Source of the DNA: Actinobacteria bacterium 69-20
Lineage (GTDB): Bacteria > Actinomycetota > Actinomycetes > Mycobacteriales > Nakamurellaceae
Assembly (NCBI GenBank): GCA_001897425.1
Contig: MKSW01000033.1
Coordinates: forward strand, 354,717 to 418,716
Reading direction: 5' to 3'
Length of the DNA: 64,000 nt
In this document: in pieces, positions 40,524 through 50,118 of the stretch
Layout of the letters: every line of letters starts with the position of its first letter
Position numbering within the stretch: the stretch's first letter is position 1
Program-made: the position numbers and the translations under genes
The notes under the pieces: generated by a model
Told to the model about the DNA's origin: nothing
Seen by the model: only the letters and a program-made list of their open reading frames with translations
Databases searched by the model: none

Positions 40524-41108
40524 TCAGTCGGGGAGCGGCACGCGGAAGGTCCGGAGGGTGAGGGCGAGCAGGTCGTAGTAGCCGACGAGGATGACGAGGT
40601 CCACGACCGCGCGCGTTCCGAGAAGGTCCTCGAGTTGCTCGAAGGTGTTCTGACTGAGGTCGCGATCGAGTAGGAGCTCCCGGACGGCCCCATGCACGAG
40701 AGCATCGTCATACTCGAAAAAACCGGCGTCCTGGCGGGCGATGGCTTCGAGCATGTCGTCGGTGAGCCCGGCCGCGGCGGCAGGCCCCGCGTGCGCCCAC
40801 CACTCGAATTCGCTGCGCCGCTCGGCGGCGACGGTGAGGACGGCGAGTTCGCGGACGCGGCCGGAAAGCGCGCTGCCGTAACGGATTCCGGCGCCGAGCC
40901 GTTGCAGAGCGTCGCCGACGGCGGGGCTCGCCTGCACCATGGCGTTGAACGGGCCGAGCAGCCGACCGTCAATATCGACCAGCGCCGTCGGGCCGTCATG
41001 GGCGGTTCGCGGGCCGGCGACGATCGCGTCGTACACCCGGCGCGCCTCGTGGCCGAGGTCGTCGGGCGCCGGCCAAGGCAGCCGCCCGGTGCGCACGCCA
41101 TCGCTCAT
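40524..41108 (-). CDS. Carboxymuconolactone decarboxylase family protein
   Basis: RVRELAVLTVAAERRSEFEWWAHAGPAAAAGL; ATG at 41108. Confidence 0.83.
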   Translation of the reverse strand: MSDGVRTGRLPWPAPDDLGHEARRVYDAIVAGPRTAHDGPTALVDIDGRLLGPFNAMVQASPAVGDALQRLGAGIRYGSALSGRVRELAVLTVAAERRSEFEWWAHAGPAAAAGLTDDMLEAIARQDAGFFEYDDALVHGAVRELLLDRDLSQNTFEQLEDLLGTRAVVDLVILVGYYDLLALTLRTFRVPLPD

Positions 41109-41254
41109 GGCACCGAGTCTGCCGCACGGGGTGCGCGGACCTCCACGCCGTCTCGCCGGCATCGACGGGCCATCGCGCTGAGCGGACGCGAACGCGCCGA
41201 TCACACGCCTCATGCGTATATTCGATTAGCGCGAATCCGGATATACTCGGGCTC

Positions 41255-41461
41255 ATGTCAAAGACGCTGATCGATGTCGACGACCACGCCCTCGCTGCGG
41301 CCGCCGAGGCACTCCACACCGCGACCAAGAAGGACACGGTCAATGCGGCATTGCGCGAGGCAGCCGCCCTCGCCGCCCGCCGCCGCGATCTTCACCGGCT
41401 GATCTCGGCTGGGTTGGCCGACCTGACGGACCAGGACGTCATGCGGCAAGCATGGCGGTAG
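41255..41461 (+). CDS. VapB antitoxin
   Basis: MSKTLIDVDDHALAAAAEALHTATKKDTVNAALREAA. Confidence 0.9.
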   Translation: MSKTLIDVDDHALAAAAEALHTATKKDTVNAALREAAALAARRRDLHRLISAGLADLTDQDVMRQAWR

Positions 41462-41877
41462 TAGCGACGCACCTGGCCGATACCAGCGCACTGGCGCGGC
41501 TCCGCCACCCGACGGTTGCCGCCGCGCTGACCCCGCTGATCGAGGCCGGGCTCGTCGCAACCTGCGCAGTCATCGACCTCGAACTGGCCTGGGCAACCCG
41601 GACCGGCGCCGAATTCGACCAGCTACGCGCAGATCGTGACACCGGCTACGAATGGCTCCCCACCAACGACGGCGACTGGCGCCGCGCACTTGATGTGCAG
41701 TCGACGCTGTGGCACACCGGCCGCGTGCGCGCGGTCGGTTTCCCCGACCTATTGATCGCCGCGGTAGCCGAGCGCGAGCAACTGACGCTCCTGCACTACG
41801 ACAGCGACTTCGACATGATCACTCACGTGACCGGGCAAGCAGCGCATTGGATCGTCCCGCGCGGCTCCGTCCCGTAG
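41452..41877 (+). CDS. VapC PIN-domain toxin
   Basis: THLADTSALARLRHP...PDLLIAAVAEREQLTLLHYDSDFDMI; overlaps vapB. Confidence 0.92.
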   Translation: MAVVATHLADTSALARLRHPTVAAALTPLIEAGLVATCAVIDLELAWATRTGAEFDQLRADRDTGYEWLPTNDGDWRRALDVQSTLWHTGRVRAVGFPDLLIAAVAEREQLTLLHYDSDFDMITHVTGQAAHWIVPRGSVP

Positions 41878-41964
41878 CAGGATGGCCTGTAGCGACGGCC
41901 TGGCAAGCACATCGCACTGAGCGAGCCGTTACCCCGCTCAGCAGGATGACGAGGAGGAGCACCG

Positions 41965-42129
41965 ATGACGAGCGAACCCACCCAGGGTCTCCTCGACAAG
42001 CTCGCCGCGGAAGCGGAGCATGCCGAACGGACCCGCGACGCCGCACTCGACTACCAGCAGCGTCCCCGCGACAACTCCGGCGTCGTGACGGGCCATGCCG
42101 ACAGCAAAGCCGGTTCTGCGGACCGGTAG
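41965..42129 (+). CDS. Small hypothetical ORF (54 aa), below ORF-track cutoff
   Basis: MTSEPTQGLLDKLAAEAEHAERTRDAALDYQQRPRDNSGVVTGHADSKAGSADR, preceded by GAGGAGGAG-like ribosome-binding site. Confidence 0.5.
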   Translation: MTSEPTQGLLDKLAAEAEHAERTRDAALDYQQRPRDNSGVVTGHADSKAGSADR

Positions 42130-42310
42130 GGCCGAAGGTCCGCGGTCCGGTGTGATGAGAAGCATCGGCATGCCATCGTTACGGAAAGGGACGTTTCGCC
42201 TAGCGTAGAGGGCGATTGTGCTGCCCAGGCGGACGGAAGGGTGATCGGCGCTGACGACGAGTGATCAGGCCCCAGATCGACCGGCGGGGGCACGTGCCGG
42301 ACAAGTCCGG

Positions 42311-43486
42311 GTGGGGGTGCTTCGGGAATCGACGGACGGCGAACGCCGTGTTGCACTCGTCCCGGAAGTGATCGGGAAGCTTGCGGCGTCCGGGATGTCG
42401 GTGCTCGTCGAGCACGACGCCGGGGCCGGCGCGGCGATCTCCGATGACGCGTTCGTCGCGGCAGGCGCCGCGATCAAGGCAGCCGCTGACGTCTACGCCG
42501 AGGCCGACATCCTGCTCCGCGTCGGGCCGCCGACGACGGCCGAATCGGCGGGCCTACGCCGCGGCCAGGTGCTCGTCGGCCTGCTCCGGCCCTGGGAGCG
42601 CCTGGACGCGGTTCGCGCCTGGGCCACGAGCGGCGTCACCTCCGTCGCGCTGGATTACCTGCCGCGCACGCTGTCTCGCGCGCAGACGATCGACGCGCTG
42701 ACCTCCCAGGCGTCCGTCGCCGGCTACCGCGCCGCGATCCGTGCGGCCGATGTGTACGGCGGCTACTTCCCGATGCTGATGACGGCCGCGGGCACGGTGC
42801 GGCCGGCCGAGGTGCTGGTGCTGGGCGCGGGTGTCGCCGGGCTGCAGGCGATCGCCACGGCCCGCCGGCTCGGCGCCTCCGTCTCCGGGTACGACGTCCG
42901 CCCGGCGGCCCGGTCCGAAGTCGCCTCCCTGGGCGCGAAGTTCGTCGACCTGCCGGGTGTCGTCTCGACGTCCGGCTCCGACGGGTACGCGCGGGAGCTC
43001 ACCGCAGAGGAGCGCGCCGCGCAGCTCGCTGCGCTCGACAAGCACATCGCCCGTTCGAATGTCGTGATCACGACCGCGCAGGTGCCGGGCCGCAAGCCGC
43101 CGTTGCTGGTGACCGCGCAGGCCGTGAGCGAGATGAAGCCGGGCTCGGTGGTGCTGGACATGGCGGCGAGTTCCTACGGCGGGAATGTCGAGGTGTCGAA
43201 GCCCGATGCGACGGTGGTCGTCGATCCGGGTGTGACGGTGATCGGGGCCGGGGCGTTGGCGTCCGACATGGCCCCGGCAGCCTCCCAGGCGTACGCGCGC
43301 AACCTCGCCGCACTGCTGGCGCTGATCGTGAAGGACGGTGCGGTGGTGATAGATCCGGCCGACAAGGTGGTCGGCGCCATGCTCGCCACGCACGACGGGG
43401 CGGTGGTCCATCCGGGCCTGTCCGAGGCCGCCTCGGCCGCGCCGGCCGCGCAGTCTGCACCGTCGCCGGAACGGAGCGCGCCATGA
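42311..43486 (+). CDS. pntA: NAD(P) transhydrogenase alpha subunit part 1
   Basis: VGVLRESTDGERRVALVPEVIGKLAASGMSVLVEHDAGAGAAISD; VLGAGVAGLQAIATARRLGASVSGYDVR; start may be a little upstream. Confidence 0.93.
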   Translation: MGVLRESTDGERRVALVPEVIGKLAASGMSVLVEHDAGAGAAISDDAFVAAGAAIKAAADVYAEADILLRVGPPTTAESAGLRRGQVLVGLLRPWERLDAVRAWATSGVTSVALDYLPRTLSRAQTIDALTSQASVAGYRAAIRAADVYGGYFPMLMTAAGTVRPAEVLVLGAGVAGLQAIATARRLGASVSGYDVRPAARSEVASLGAKFVDLPGVVSTSGSDGYARELTAEERAAQLAALDKHIARSNVVITTAQVPGRKPPLLVTAQAVSEMKPGSVVLDMAASSYGGNVEVSKPDATVVVDPGVTVIGAGALASDMAPAASQAYARNLAALLALIVKDGAVVIDPADKVVGAMLATHDGAVVHPGLSEAASAAPAAQSAPSPERSAP

Positions 43487-43890
43487 GCATGGAACTGTTC
43501 TTCGACATCACCACGTTCGTGCTGGCGCTGCTGGTCGGATTCGAGGTGATCTCGAAGGTCCCGGCGACGCTGCACACGCCGCTGATGTCCGCGGCGAACG
43601 CGATCCACGGCGTCGTGTTCATCGGGGCACTGATCATCACGGCCGCGGCGCGCGGACCGTTCGGGTACACGATCGCCTTCATCGCGATGGTGCTGGCCGG
43701 GATGAACGTGGTCGGCGGCTATGCGGTCACCGACCGCATGTTGGAGATGTTCAAGGCGAAACCCGCGCCCAAACCGGCGGCGGAGGCTGTGCCGAGTTCG
43801 GCGCTGCCGAATGCTGAAGCGGCGAACCTCGTCATACCCGAAACCACAGCCGACGGAACCGGCAGCCGGACGAACGGGGGTGCGGCATGA
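43483..43890 (+). CDS. NAD(P) transhydrogenase alpha subunit part 2
   Basis: VLALLVGFEVISKVPATLHTPLMSAANAIHGVVFIGAL...VVGGYAVTDRMLEMFK. Confidence 0.93.
   Translation: MSMELFFDITTFVLALLVGFEVISKVPATLHTPLMSAANAIHGVVFIGALIITAAARGPFGYTIAFIAMVLAGMNVVGGYAVTDRMLEMFKAKPAPKPAAEAVPSSALPNAEAANLVIPETTADGTGSRTNGGAA
43824..43836 (-). repeat. TATGACG-NN-GTTC motif in C-terminal tail of transhydrogenase alpha-2
   Basis: GAACCTCGTCATA encoding NLVI. Confidence 0.75.
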
Positions 43891-45293
43891 GCGCGACCGA
43901 GACCGTCGTGCGGCTCGTCTTCCTCGGCGCCGCAGCGTGTTTCGTGATCGGCCTGCACCTGATGAACTCGCCGCGATCGGCGCGGCACGGCAGCGTCGTG
44001 TCGATGGTCGGCATGATCTGCGCGGGCGTCGCGGCGGTGGTGCTGATCGCCGTGCAGGGGGCGATCACGCCGGTCGGTTGGATCGTCGCGATCGCCGGGC
44101 TGGCGGTGGGCGGCGGCTTCGGCCTGTACATCGCGCGGACCGTGAAGATGACGGCGATCCCGCAGCTGGTGTCGCTGTTCAACGCGGTGGGCGGCGGTGC
44201 GGCGGCGCTGCTCGCGGTGCACGATCTGACCCTCGGTGTGCAGGTCGGCGGCACGGTCGCGATCACCGCGGGCCTGGACATCATCATCGGCGGGGTCACG
44301 TTCTCGGGCTCGCTGATCGCGGCCGGCAAGCTGCAGGGCATCGTCACCGGGTCACCCGTGAAGATCCCGGCGGGGAAGCTGGTGAACGGTGTGCTCGCGG
44401 CGGCGTTCGTGGGCGGCGTGGTGTGGCTGGTCGTGGATTCCACCAGTCCGGGCGCGCTGATCCTGACCTGCGCGGCGGCGCTGGTGTTCGGCGTGACGAT
44501 GGTGCTGCCGATCGGCGGCGCGGACATGCCGGTGGTGATCTCGCTGCTGAACGCGTTCACCGGGCTGGCGGTGGCCATGGCCGGCTTCGTGCTGGACACG
44601 ACGGTGCTGATCATCGCGGGGGCGCTGGTCGGGGCAGCGGGCACGATCCTCACCGTGCTGATGGCCGACGCGATGAACCGGTCGATCCTGTCGATCATCG
44701 TCGGCGGGTTCGGCACCGGCGACTCGGCTTCGACGGTCGGCGGCCCCGGCGGCGATGTGTCCGTGCGGCAGGTGTCCGCCGATGATGTGGCGATCCAGTT
44801 GGCTTACGCGCAGCGGGTTCTCGTGGTTCCGGGGTACGGGCTGGCGGCGGCGCAGGCGCAGCATGAGCTGGCCGAACTGGGCAAGGTGCTGGGCGAGCAC
44901 GGGGTGGACGTGGGCTACGCGATCCACCCGGTGGCCGGCCGGATGCCCGGGCACATGAACGTGCTGCTCGCCGAGGCGAACGTGCCCTACACGCAGCTCA
45001 AGGAGATGGACGAGGCGAATCCGCTCTTCCCGCAGACCGATGTGGCGCTGGTGGTCGGCGCGAATGACGTGACGAACCCCGCGGCCCGGCGACCGGGCAA
45101 CCCGGTCTCCGGCATGCCGATCCTGGACGTGGACAAGGCCAAGTCGGTGGTCGTGATCAAGCGGTCCATGGGCAAGGGCTACGCCGGGCTGGACAACGAG
45201 CTGTACGTCGATCCCAAGACGGGCATGTTCTTCTCGGACGCGAAGGCGGGTCTGGCGGAGATCACCGCGGCGATCAAGACGCTGGTGGCGTAG
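43887..45293 (+). CDS. pntB: NAD(P) transhydrogenase beta subunit
   Basis: YAIHPVAGRMPGHMNVLLAEANVPYTQLKEMDEANPLFPQTDVALVVGANDVTNPAAR. Confidence 0.95.
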   Translation: MSATETVVRLVFLGAAACFVIGLHLMNSPRSARHGSVVSMVGMICAGVAAVVLIAVQGAITPVGWIVAIAGLAVGGGFGLYIARTVKMTAIPQLVSLFNAVGGGAAALLAVHDLTLGVQVGGTVAITAGLDIIIGGVTFSGSLIAAGKLQGIVTGSPVKIPAGKLVNGVLAAAFVGGVVWLVVDSTSPGALILTCAAALVFGVTMVLPIGGADMPVVISLLNAFTGLAVAMAGFVLDTTVLIIAGALVGAAGTILTVLMADAMNRSILSIIVGGFGTGDSASTVGGPGGDVSVRQVSADDVAIQLAYAQRVLVVPGYGLAAAQAQHELAELGKVLGEHGVDVGYAIHPVAGRMPGHMNVLLAEANVPYTQLKEMDEANPLFPQTDVALVVGANDVTNPAARRPGNPVSGMPILDVDKAKSVVVIKRSMGKGYAGLDNELYVDPKTGMFFSDAKAGLAEITAAIKTLVA

Positions 45294-45436
45294 CGGCTTC
45301 GACGCCGGTTCTTGCTGGCTGCGTCGGCGAGACGCCCACGTTTCGGATACCCTGGGGGGTGTCCGCCCAACGGAATACCGCACCATCGGTGAACGTTGAG
45401 CCGGGTACGAGCATCGACAAGCGCAAGGAGACCTAC

Positions 45437-45805
45437 GTGGCCACCGTCGAACTGACCAACACCAACTTCCAGGACACCGTTCAGAAAAACGGCACCGTGC
45501 TGGTGGACTTCTGGGCGTCCTGGTGCCCGCCGTGCCGCATGTTCGCGCCGGTCTACGAGGCCGCCTCCGAGAAGCACGACGACCTGGTGTTCGGGTCCGT
45601 CAACACCGAGGAGCAGCAGGAGCTCGCGGCCGGGTTCGGCATCAGTTCCATCCCGACGCTGATGGTCTTCCGCGACAACATCCTGATCTACCAGCAGGCT
45701 GGGGCGCTTCCGGAGAAGTCGCTCGAGACGCTGATCGGCAAGGTCCGGGAGCTCGACATGGACAAGGTCCGAGCCGAGGTCGCCAAGCAGGAGGCCCACG
45801 CCTGA
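45437..45805 (+). CDS. Thioredoxin
   Basis: VATVELTNTNFQDTV...LVDFWASWCPPCRMFAPVYE...; GTG start at 45437 after AAGGAG. Confidence 0.88.
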   Translation: MATVELTNTNFQDTVQKNGTVLVDFWASWCPPCRMFAPVYEAASEKHDDLVFGSVNTEEQQELAAGFGISSIPTLMVFRDNILIYQQAGALPEKSLETLIGKVRELDMDKVRAEVAKQEAHA

Positions 45806-45937
45806 CGGTGCCCGCCGCCCGGGTTGCGGTGGGGTGCCTCCCGTTTGCGCGGGTGTCAACGGGTATGACGCTGTTCGCGCCGTCACCGGCGCGGGGCGAT
45901 CCTCGCACCGAGGTGCAGGCCGATGGCGACCGCCGAG
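45798..45937 (+). repeat. Dispersed repeat C copy 1 (~140 bp)
   Basis: ACGCCTGACGGTGCCCGC...GGGGTGCCTCCCGTTTGCGCGGGTGTC.ACGG.TATGACG.TGTTCGCGCCGTCACCGGCG...CCGATGGCGACCGC. Confidence 0.9.
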
Positions 45938-45970
45938 GCTGCCTCGTTGCCGACCGGTCGGTTCGGCTGG

Positions 45971-46522
45971 CTACTCGATGATGCGGATGATCTCCGCGGC
46001 CGCCGCGACGAACGCGGGATGGTCGACCGTGAGCGTGACGACATCGGTGACGTGCAGTGCGGCGCTGTCCCACAGGCCGACGCTGCCCCAGTCGGGGTTG
46101 TAGTAGGACCACCAGCGCACCCCGGCATACTGGCCACCCTCGAAGAGTTCACGCGCCCAGGCCTGGGTCACCTCCCTGTCGCGGGTGACGACACGTGGCG
46201 GACGTAGGCCGAGGCTGGCGAGTCTGTCGGCGTCGTCCAGGTCGCAGACCGCAGCGTGGCCGCCGAGGTCGTACGCGACGAGAGCACGGACGCTCCCGGG
46301 CAGGGCAGGGCTTCCCCGCAGCAGGCCCGCGTTCCACCGCGGTGCCCAGCCGAACGCTTCCGCGACGGCGCACTGCGGGCTGTCGCCGAGGTAGAGAACG
46401 TCATAGGCGCCGGGATTGTCGACGCGGTTCGCGCCGGTAGAGGTCGGCACGAACATCGGGTGTCCGGGCTCACCGTCGGTTGCAGCGGGTAGGTAAGGCA
46501 GTACCCGGTAATACGTCGTCAT
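45971..46522 (-). CDS. RES-domain toxin
   Basis: RVLPYLPA...TGANRVDNPGAYDVLYLGDSPQCAVAEAFG; paired with DUF2384-type antitoxin. Confidence 0.85.
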   Translation of the reverse strand: MTTYYRVLPYLPAATDGEPGHPMFVPTSTGANRVDNPGAYDVLYLGDSPQCAVAEAFGWAPRWNAGLLRGSPALPGSVRALVAYDLGGHAAVCDLDDADRLASLGLRPPRVVTRDREVTQAWARELFEGGQYAGVRWWSYYNPDWGSVGLWDSAALHVTDVVTLTVDHPAFVAAAAEIIRIIE

Positions 46523-46525
46523 CGC

Positions 46526-46975
46526 TCAGGCGAATGCGCCCACGGTCAGGGCGTCGATGGCGGGCAGGATCGCCGCCGCCCCGCGCAATTGAAGTACGTC
46601 GATCGGCCGGGCACCGCCCAGGTGCGGGTTCGGGCCGGTCAGCCATAGTCCTGCCTGGTCCGGGTATAACTCCAGCAGCAGCCGGTCCAGCACATGGTCC
46701 AAGTCCGAGATCCGCTTTCGGTTCTCCGGGGACAGCCGTTCCTGGCCCGAACGCCACCGAGACGGCTGACTCCGGGAGACCCCGAGCAGGTCGGCCACCA
46801 CATTGTTGCCGAGCGCCTCGATCACCCGGGAGACCGGACCCGCCGCGGCGTAGCCCGCCTCGGCGGCGGATGAGACCCTGATACTGGCCAGCGTGGCCGC
46901 GCGGCGCCGAGCACCTCGACCCCGCACGGCCGAGCCGCGACCGGCGCTCACCACATCGATGGCCTTGCCCGTCAT
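46526..46975 (-). CDS. MbcA/ParS/Xre-type antitoxin
   Basis: VIEALGNNVVADLLGVSRSQPSRWRSGQERLSPENRKRISDLDHVLDRLLLEL...LWLTGPNPHLGGARPIDVLQ. Confidence 0.85.
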   Translation of the reverse strand: MTGKAIDVVSAGRGSAVRGRGARRRAATLASIRVSSAAEAGYAAAGPVSRVIEALGNNVVADLLGVSRSQPSRWRSGQERLSPENRKRISDLDHVLDRLLLELYPDQAGLWLTGPNPHLGGARPIDVLQLRGAAAILPAIDALTVGAFA

Positions 46976-47214
46976 ATCGGTCCGCCTCCTCCCGCCCGCA
47001 AGCCATCCCCGAGTGCCCAACACTACTTGTTGGGCACTGCCGATTCAAGGGGCTCGCTGCCCCGCCGGGTTGCGGATCGTCCTTCGGGCGTGCCGGCGGA
47101 GCTGCCAAGGCCGCGCAGGCGGGTTGCACCGCGCCGCGACTACCGGTTGCCTCGACGCCGTGACAGTCCGATACTCATTCCTTGCCCCAGTCGAACAACG
47201 GAGGGGTCAGGCGA

Positions 47215-49248
47215 ATGAATCGGACTGTATCGATCGCCACCAAGTCACTCGTCGCGGCTGCGGCCGTGATCCTCATGCTTCCGCTGACCGTGGCCGCCGA
47301 GCCGGACAGCGGCGGCGTCGGCGCGATAGGGAGCGAGAGCGCTGCTCCCGTGGCTGTTTTCGCGCCGTGCGCCGCGGGCACCCCGCCGGGCGCCGAATGC
47401 GGCACCGTGTCCGTTCCGCTGGATCGGGTGAAACCGGACGGCACACACCTCAAGATTGCGTTTCAGTTCTATCGGGCGACTGACACGAAACGCCCCGCGG
47501 TGAGCACCATCGTGCCGTCCAGCGGCGGGCCGGGCCTGTCGAACATCGACGTCGCCGCCCTGTGGCTCGACATTCTCAAGCCGCTGCGGCCGACGTTCAA
47601 CGTGCTGCTCATCGACCATCGCGGCATCGGCGCATCCGACGCGATCGACTGCCCGGCACTGCAACATGTGCAAGGCAATCAGTTGGACGCGGCGAGGGCG
47701 TGCGGCCAATCGTTGGGCGCCGCGTCCGACCGATACGGATCCGGGGATGTCGCCGATGACGTCGACGCGGTCCGTGCAGCACTGAACCTGCCGAAGATCG
47801 ACTACTACGGAGTGTCCTACGGGGCGGTCGACGTGCGCGCATACGCGTACCGGCACGCCGACCATCTGCGCGCGGCTGTGCTCGACTCGCCGTACGACTC
47901 GAAAGACGCCGCGTTCGTCCGGACCCTTCCCGGGGCGATGATCCGCATCGCGGCCAGCGTGTGCCTCCGGTCGACAGCGTGCGCTTCCGCGTTCCCCAGG
48001 CCGGAAAAGGTCCTGGACGATCTGGTGCGGCAGCTGGGCCGCCACCCGGTCAGTGGCGTCGGGTACGACGCGGACGGCAACCCGCACAAGGTCACGCTCG
48101 ACCAGGCCGCGGTGCTCGCCATCCTGTACAACAACTACTTCGCCGACCCGGCCTTCTTGAGCCAGGGCGAGATCTTCGCGGCCGCGGCGGCTTTCAACCG
48201 GGGGGACCGGACAGCGCTGCTCCGGCTTGCCGCAGAAAGCCCTGTGCCGACCGACTTCGGGCCGGCCGACGGATTAACATCGGTCGGCGCGGACTATGCG
48301 GTGTTCTGCGCCGACTCGCAGTTCCCGTGGAACAAGAACGCGCCCGAGGCGGTCCGAGAGGCCCAATACCGGGCGGAGCTCGCGCACCTACCCGCGAAAG
48401 CGACCGCGCCGTTCGCGCCGTCCATGTGGGCAGGGTTCATCGCAAGCCAGCCCACACTGCTGATCCCGGGCGCCGACGCGTGCGTGCCGTGGCCCGCACC
48501 GCAGCGGCCCGAGCCGCCGTTCCCGCCCGATGAGCCTTTCCCGTCAACCGTTCCCGCACTACTGCTCGGCGGCGGCCTGGACTACCTGGACATCAACTCG
48601 GAACGATCGCTGATGCCGCTGTTCCGCGGCGACGCGTTCGTCACTGTGCAAAACGCCGGGCATGTCACCAGCTATTGGAACGACTGCGCACGGTCCATCA
48701 TCACCCGGTTCTTCGCGACGCTACGCCCCGGAGACACCCGCTGCGCCGCCAACACTCAAGGCCAGATGGCCAACCCGTTCGGAGCGGCGACAGGCAGGGT
48801 ACAGCTGCAGGGCGTGGCCGCGTTCCCGGCGACCGCGGCACGCGCACCGACACCCAGAGCCATGCCCGGGAGCCGGGGGAGCGTTCTCGACCGGAAAATC
48901 GCGGGCGTGGCCGAATCCGCCGTGCTCGACGCGGTGTATCACAGCGCGCGCATGACCGGCACGACCGGCCGCGGCCTGCACGGCGGAACGTACCGGGTGA
49001 GCCATGCGGCCGGCGCGACAACGTTCACGCTGCAGGGCGTGAGGTTCACCGAAGACGTCGCCGTGTCCGGCGATGTTCGCCTCGACAGTGCGAACCGGCT
49101 CACCGCGGCACTGACCGTCGTCGGTCCGCGCGGCACCCGGGGACGATTCGAGGTACATGCCACGCTGTGGGAGCCGGACCGGCCGTGGGCGACCGTGACC
49201 GGGTCCGTCGCCGGACGAACGATCCGGGTTACCGCACCAGCCCGCTGA
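47215..49248 (+). CDS. Secreted alpha/beta hydrolase (SlpE/tripeptidyl aminopeptidase-like)
   Basis: Signal peptide MNRTVSIATKSLVAAAAVILMLPLTVAAEP; GGPGLSNID; YYGVSYGAVDVRAYAYRH (GxSxG); C-terminal TAP-like region. Confidence 0.85.
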   Translation: MNRTVSIATKSLVAAAAVILMLPLTVAAEPDSGGVGAIGSESAAPVAVFAPCAAGTPPGAECGTVSVPLDRVKPDGTHLKIAFQFYRATDTKRPAVSTIVPSSGGPGLSNIDVAALWLDILKPLRPTFNVLLIDHRGIGASDAIDCPALQHVQGNQLDAARACGQSLGAASDRYGSGDVADDVDAVRAALNLPKIDYYGVSYGAVDVRAYAYRHADHLRAAVLDSPYDSKDAAFVRTLPGAMIRIAASVCLRSTACASAFPRPEKVLDDLVRQLGRHPVSGVGYDADGNPHKVTLDQAAVLAILYNNYFADPAFLSQGEIFAAAAAFNRGDRTALLRLAAESPVPTDFGPADGLTSVGADYAVFCADSQFPWNKNAPEAVREAQYRAELAHLPAKATAPFAPSMWAGFIASQPTLLIPGADACVPWPAPQRPEPPFPPDEPFPSTVPALLLGGGLDYLDINSERSLMPLFRGDAFVTVQNAGHVTSYWNDCARSIITRFFATLRPGDTRCAANTQGQMANPFGAATGRVQLQGVAAFPATAARAPTPRAMPGSRGSVLDRKIAGVAESAVLDAVYHSARMTGTTGRGLHGGTYRVSHAAGATTFTLQGVRFTEDVAVSGDVRLDSANRLTAALTVVGPRGTRGRFEVHATLWEPDRPWATVTGSVAGRTIRVTAPAR

Positions 49249-49293
49249 CCGGGTGAGCCGAGCGTACGGCCCGAGCGAGATGTCCCCGGCTGT

Positions 49294-49433
49294 ACGCCTG
49301 ACGGTGCCCGCTACTCCGGTTGCGTTGGGGTGCCTCCCGTTTGCGCGGGTGTCGACGGATATGACGATGTTCGCGCCGTCACCGGCGGCGGGCGATCTTC
49401 GCGCCGAGAAGCACGCCGATGGCGACCGCTGCG
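49294..49433 (+). repeat. Dispersed repeat C copy 2 (~140 bp), overlapping 3' end of coxG-like gene
   Basis: See 45798-45937. Confidence 0.9.
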
Positions 49434-50071
49434 GCGCCGACGAGTACGAACGGGATCGCGCTGAGCAGTCCGGCGGGCCCGGCCGCGGCGGCCGCCGGGG
49501 CGAGGGTGGCGCCGAAGGGCACCCCCGCAGCGCCCGCGGCGGCACCTGCGGCTGCGGGTTCATACGCGGCACCGGCCGGGGCGGCCGCGGGAGCAGCAAC
49601 CGGCGTGGGCGCCACCCCGCCGACCGGCTTCCTGCCCGTCATCACGTCATCGATGGCCGAGAAGAACAGCCCCGCCGTCTTCTTCGCCACGGACGACAGC
49701 ACCCGCTGCCCGACGCCGCCCGCCGGCCCGCCCACGGTCGCGGTGGCGTCGTAGGACAGTTGTGTGGTCCCGTCGCCCTGGTCGGTGAGCGTCACGCCGA
49801 CCGTCGTATCGATCGTCCCGGGGCCGCCGGCGCCGGCCGCGCGCATGGTGAGCTGCGTCGGCGCCGTCATGTCGTACAGCTTCACCTCGCCCGCGTACGT
49901 GCCGCGGATCGCCGCGACGCCCATCGATACGGTGAGCGCGAAGTGGTTGTCCCCCAAGGGCTTCAGCTCCTGGCAGCCCGGGATCACACCGGCCAGCACG
50001 GCCGGGTCGGTGATGGCCGCCCACACCTTGTCCGGCGCGGCGTGCAGCACCGAGGTCCCTGCGATCTTCAT
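49379..50071 (-). CDS. CoxG-like SRPBCC carbon monoxide dehydrogenase subunit G family
   Basis: MKIAGTSVLHAAPDKVWAAITDPAVLAGVIPGCQELKPLGDNHFALTV; Pro/Ala linker and C-terminal TM AIGVLLGAKIARRR. Confidence 0.9.
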   Translation of the reverse strand: MKIAGTSVLHAAPDKVWAAITDPAVLAGVIPGCQELKPLGDNHFALTVSMGVAAIRGTYAGEVKLYDMTAPTQLTMRAAGAGGPGTIDTTVGVTLTDQGDGTTQLSYDATATVGGPAGGVGQRVLSSVAKKTAGLFFSAIDDVMTGRKPVGGVAPTPVAAPAAAPAGAAYEPAAAGAAAGAAGVPFGATLAPAAAAAGPAGLLSAIPFVLVGAAAVAIGVLLGAKIARRR

Positions 50072-50118
50072 GGACGGTCCTTTCGATCAACGCTCGCGTT
50101 CGGGTCGGGCAATATCGC

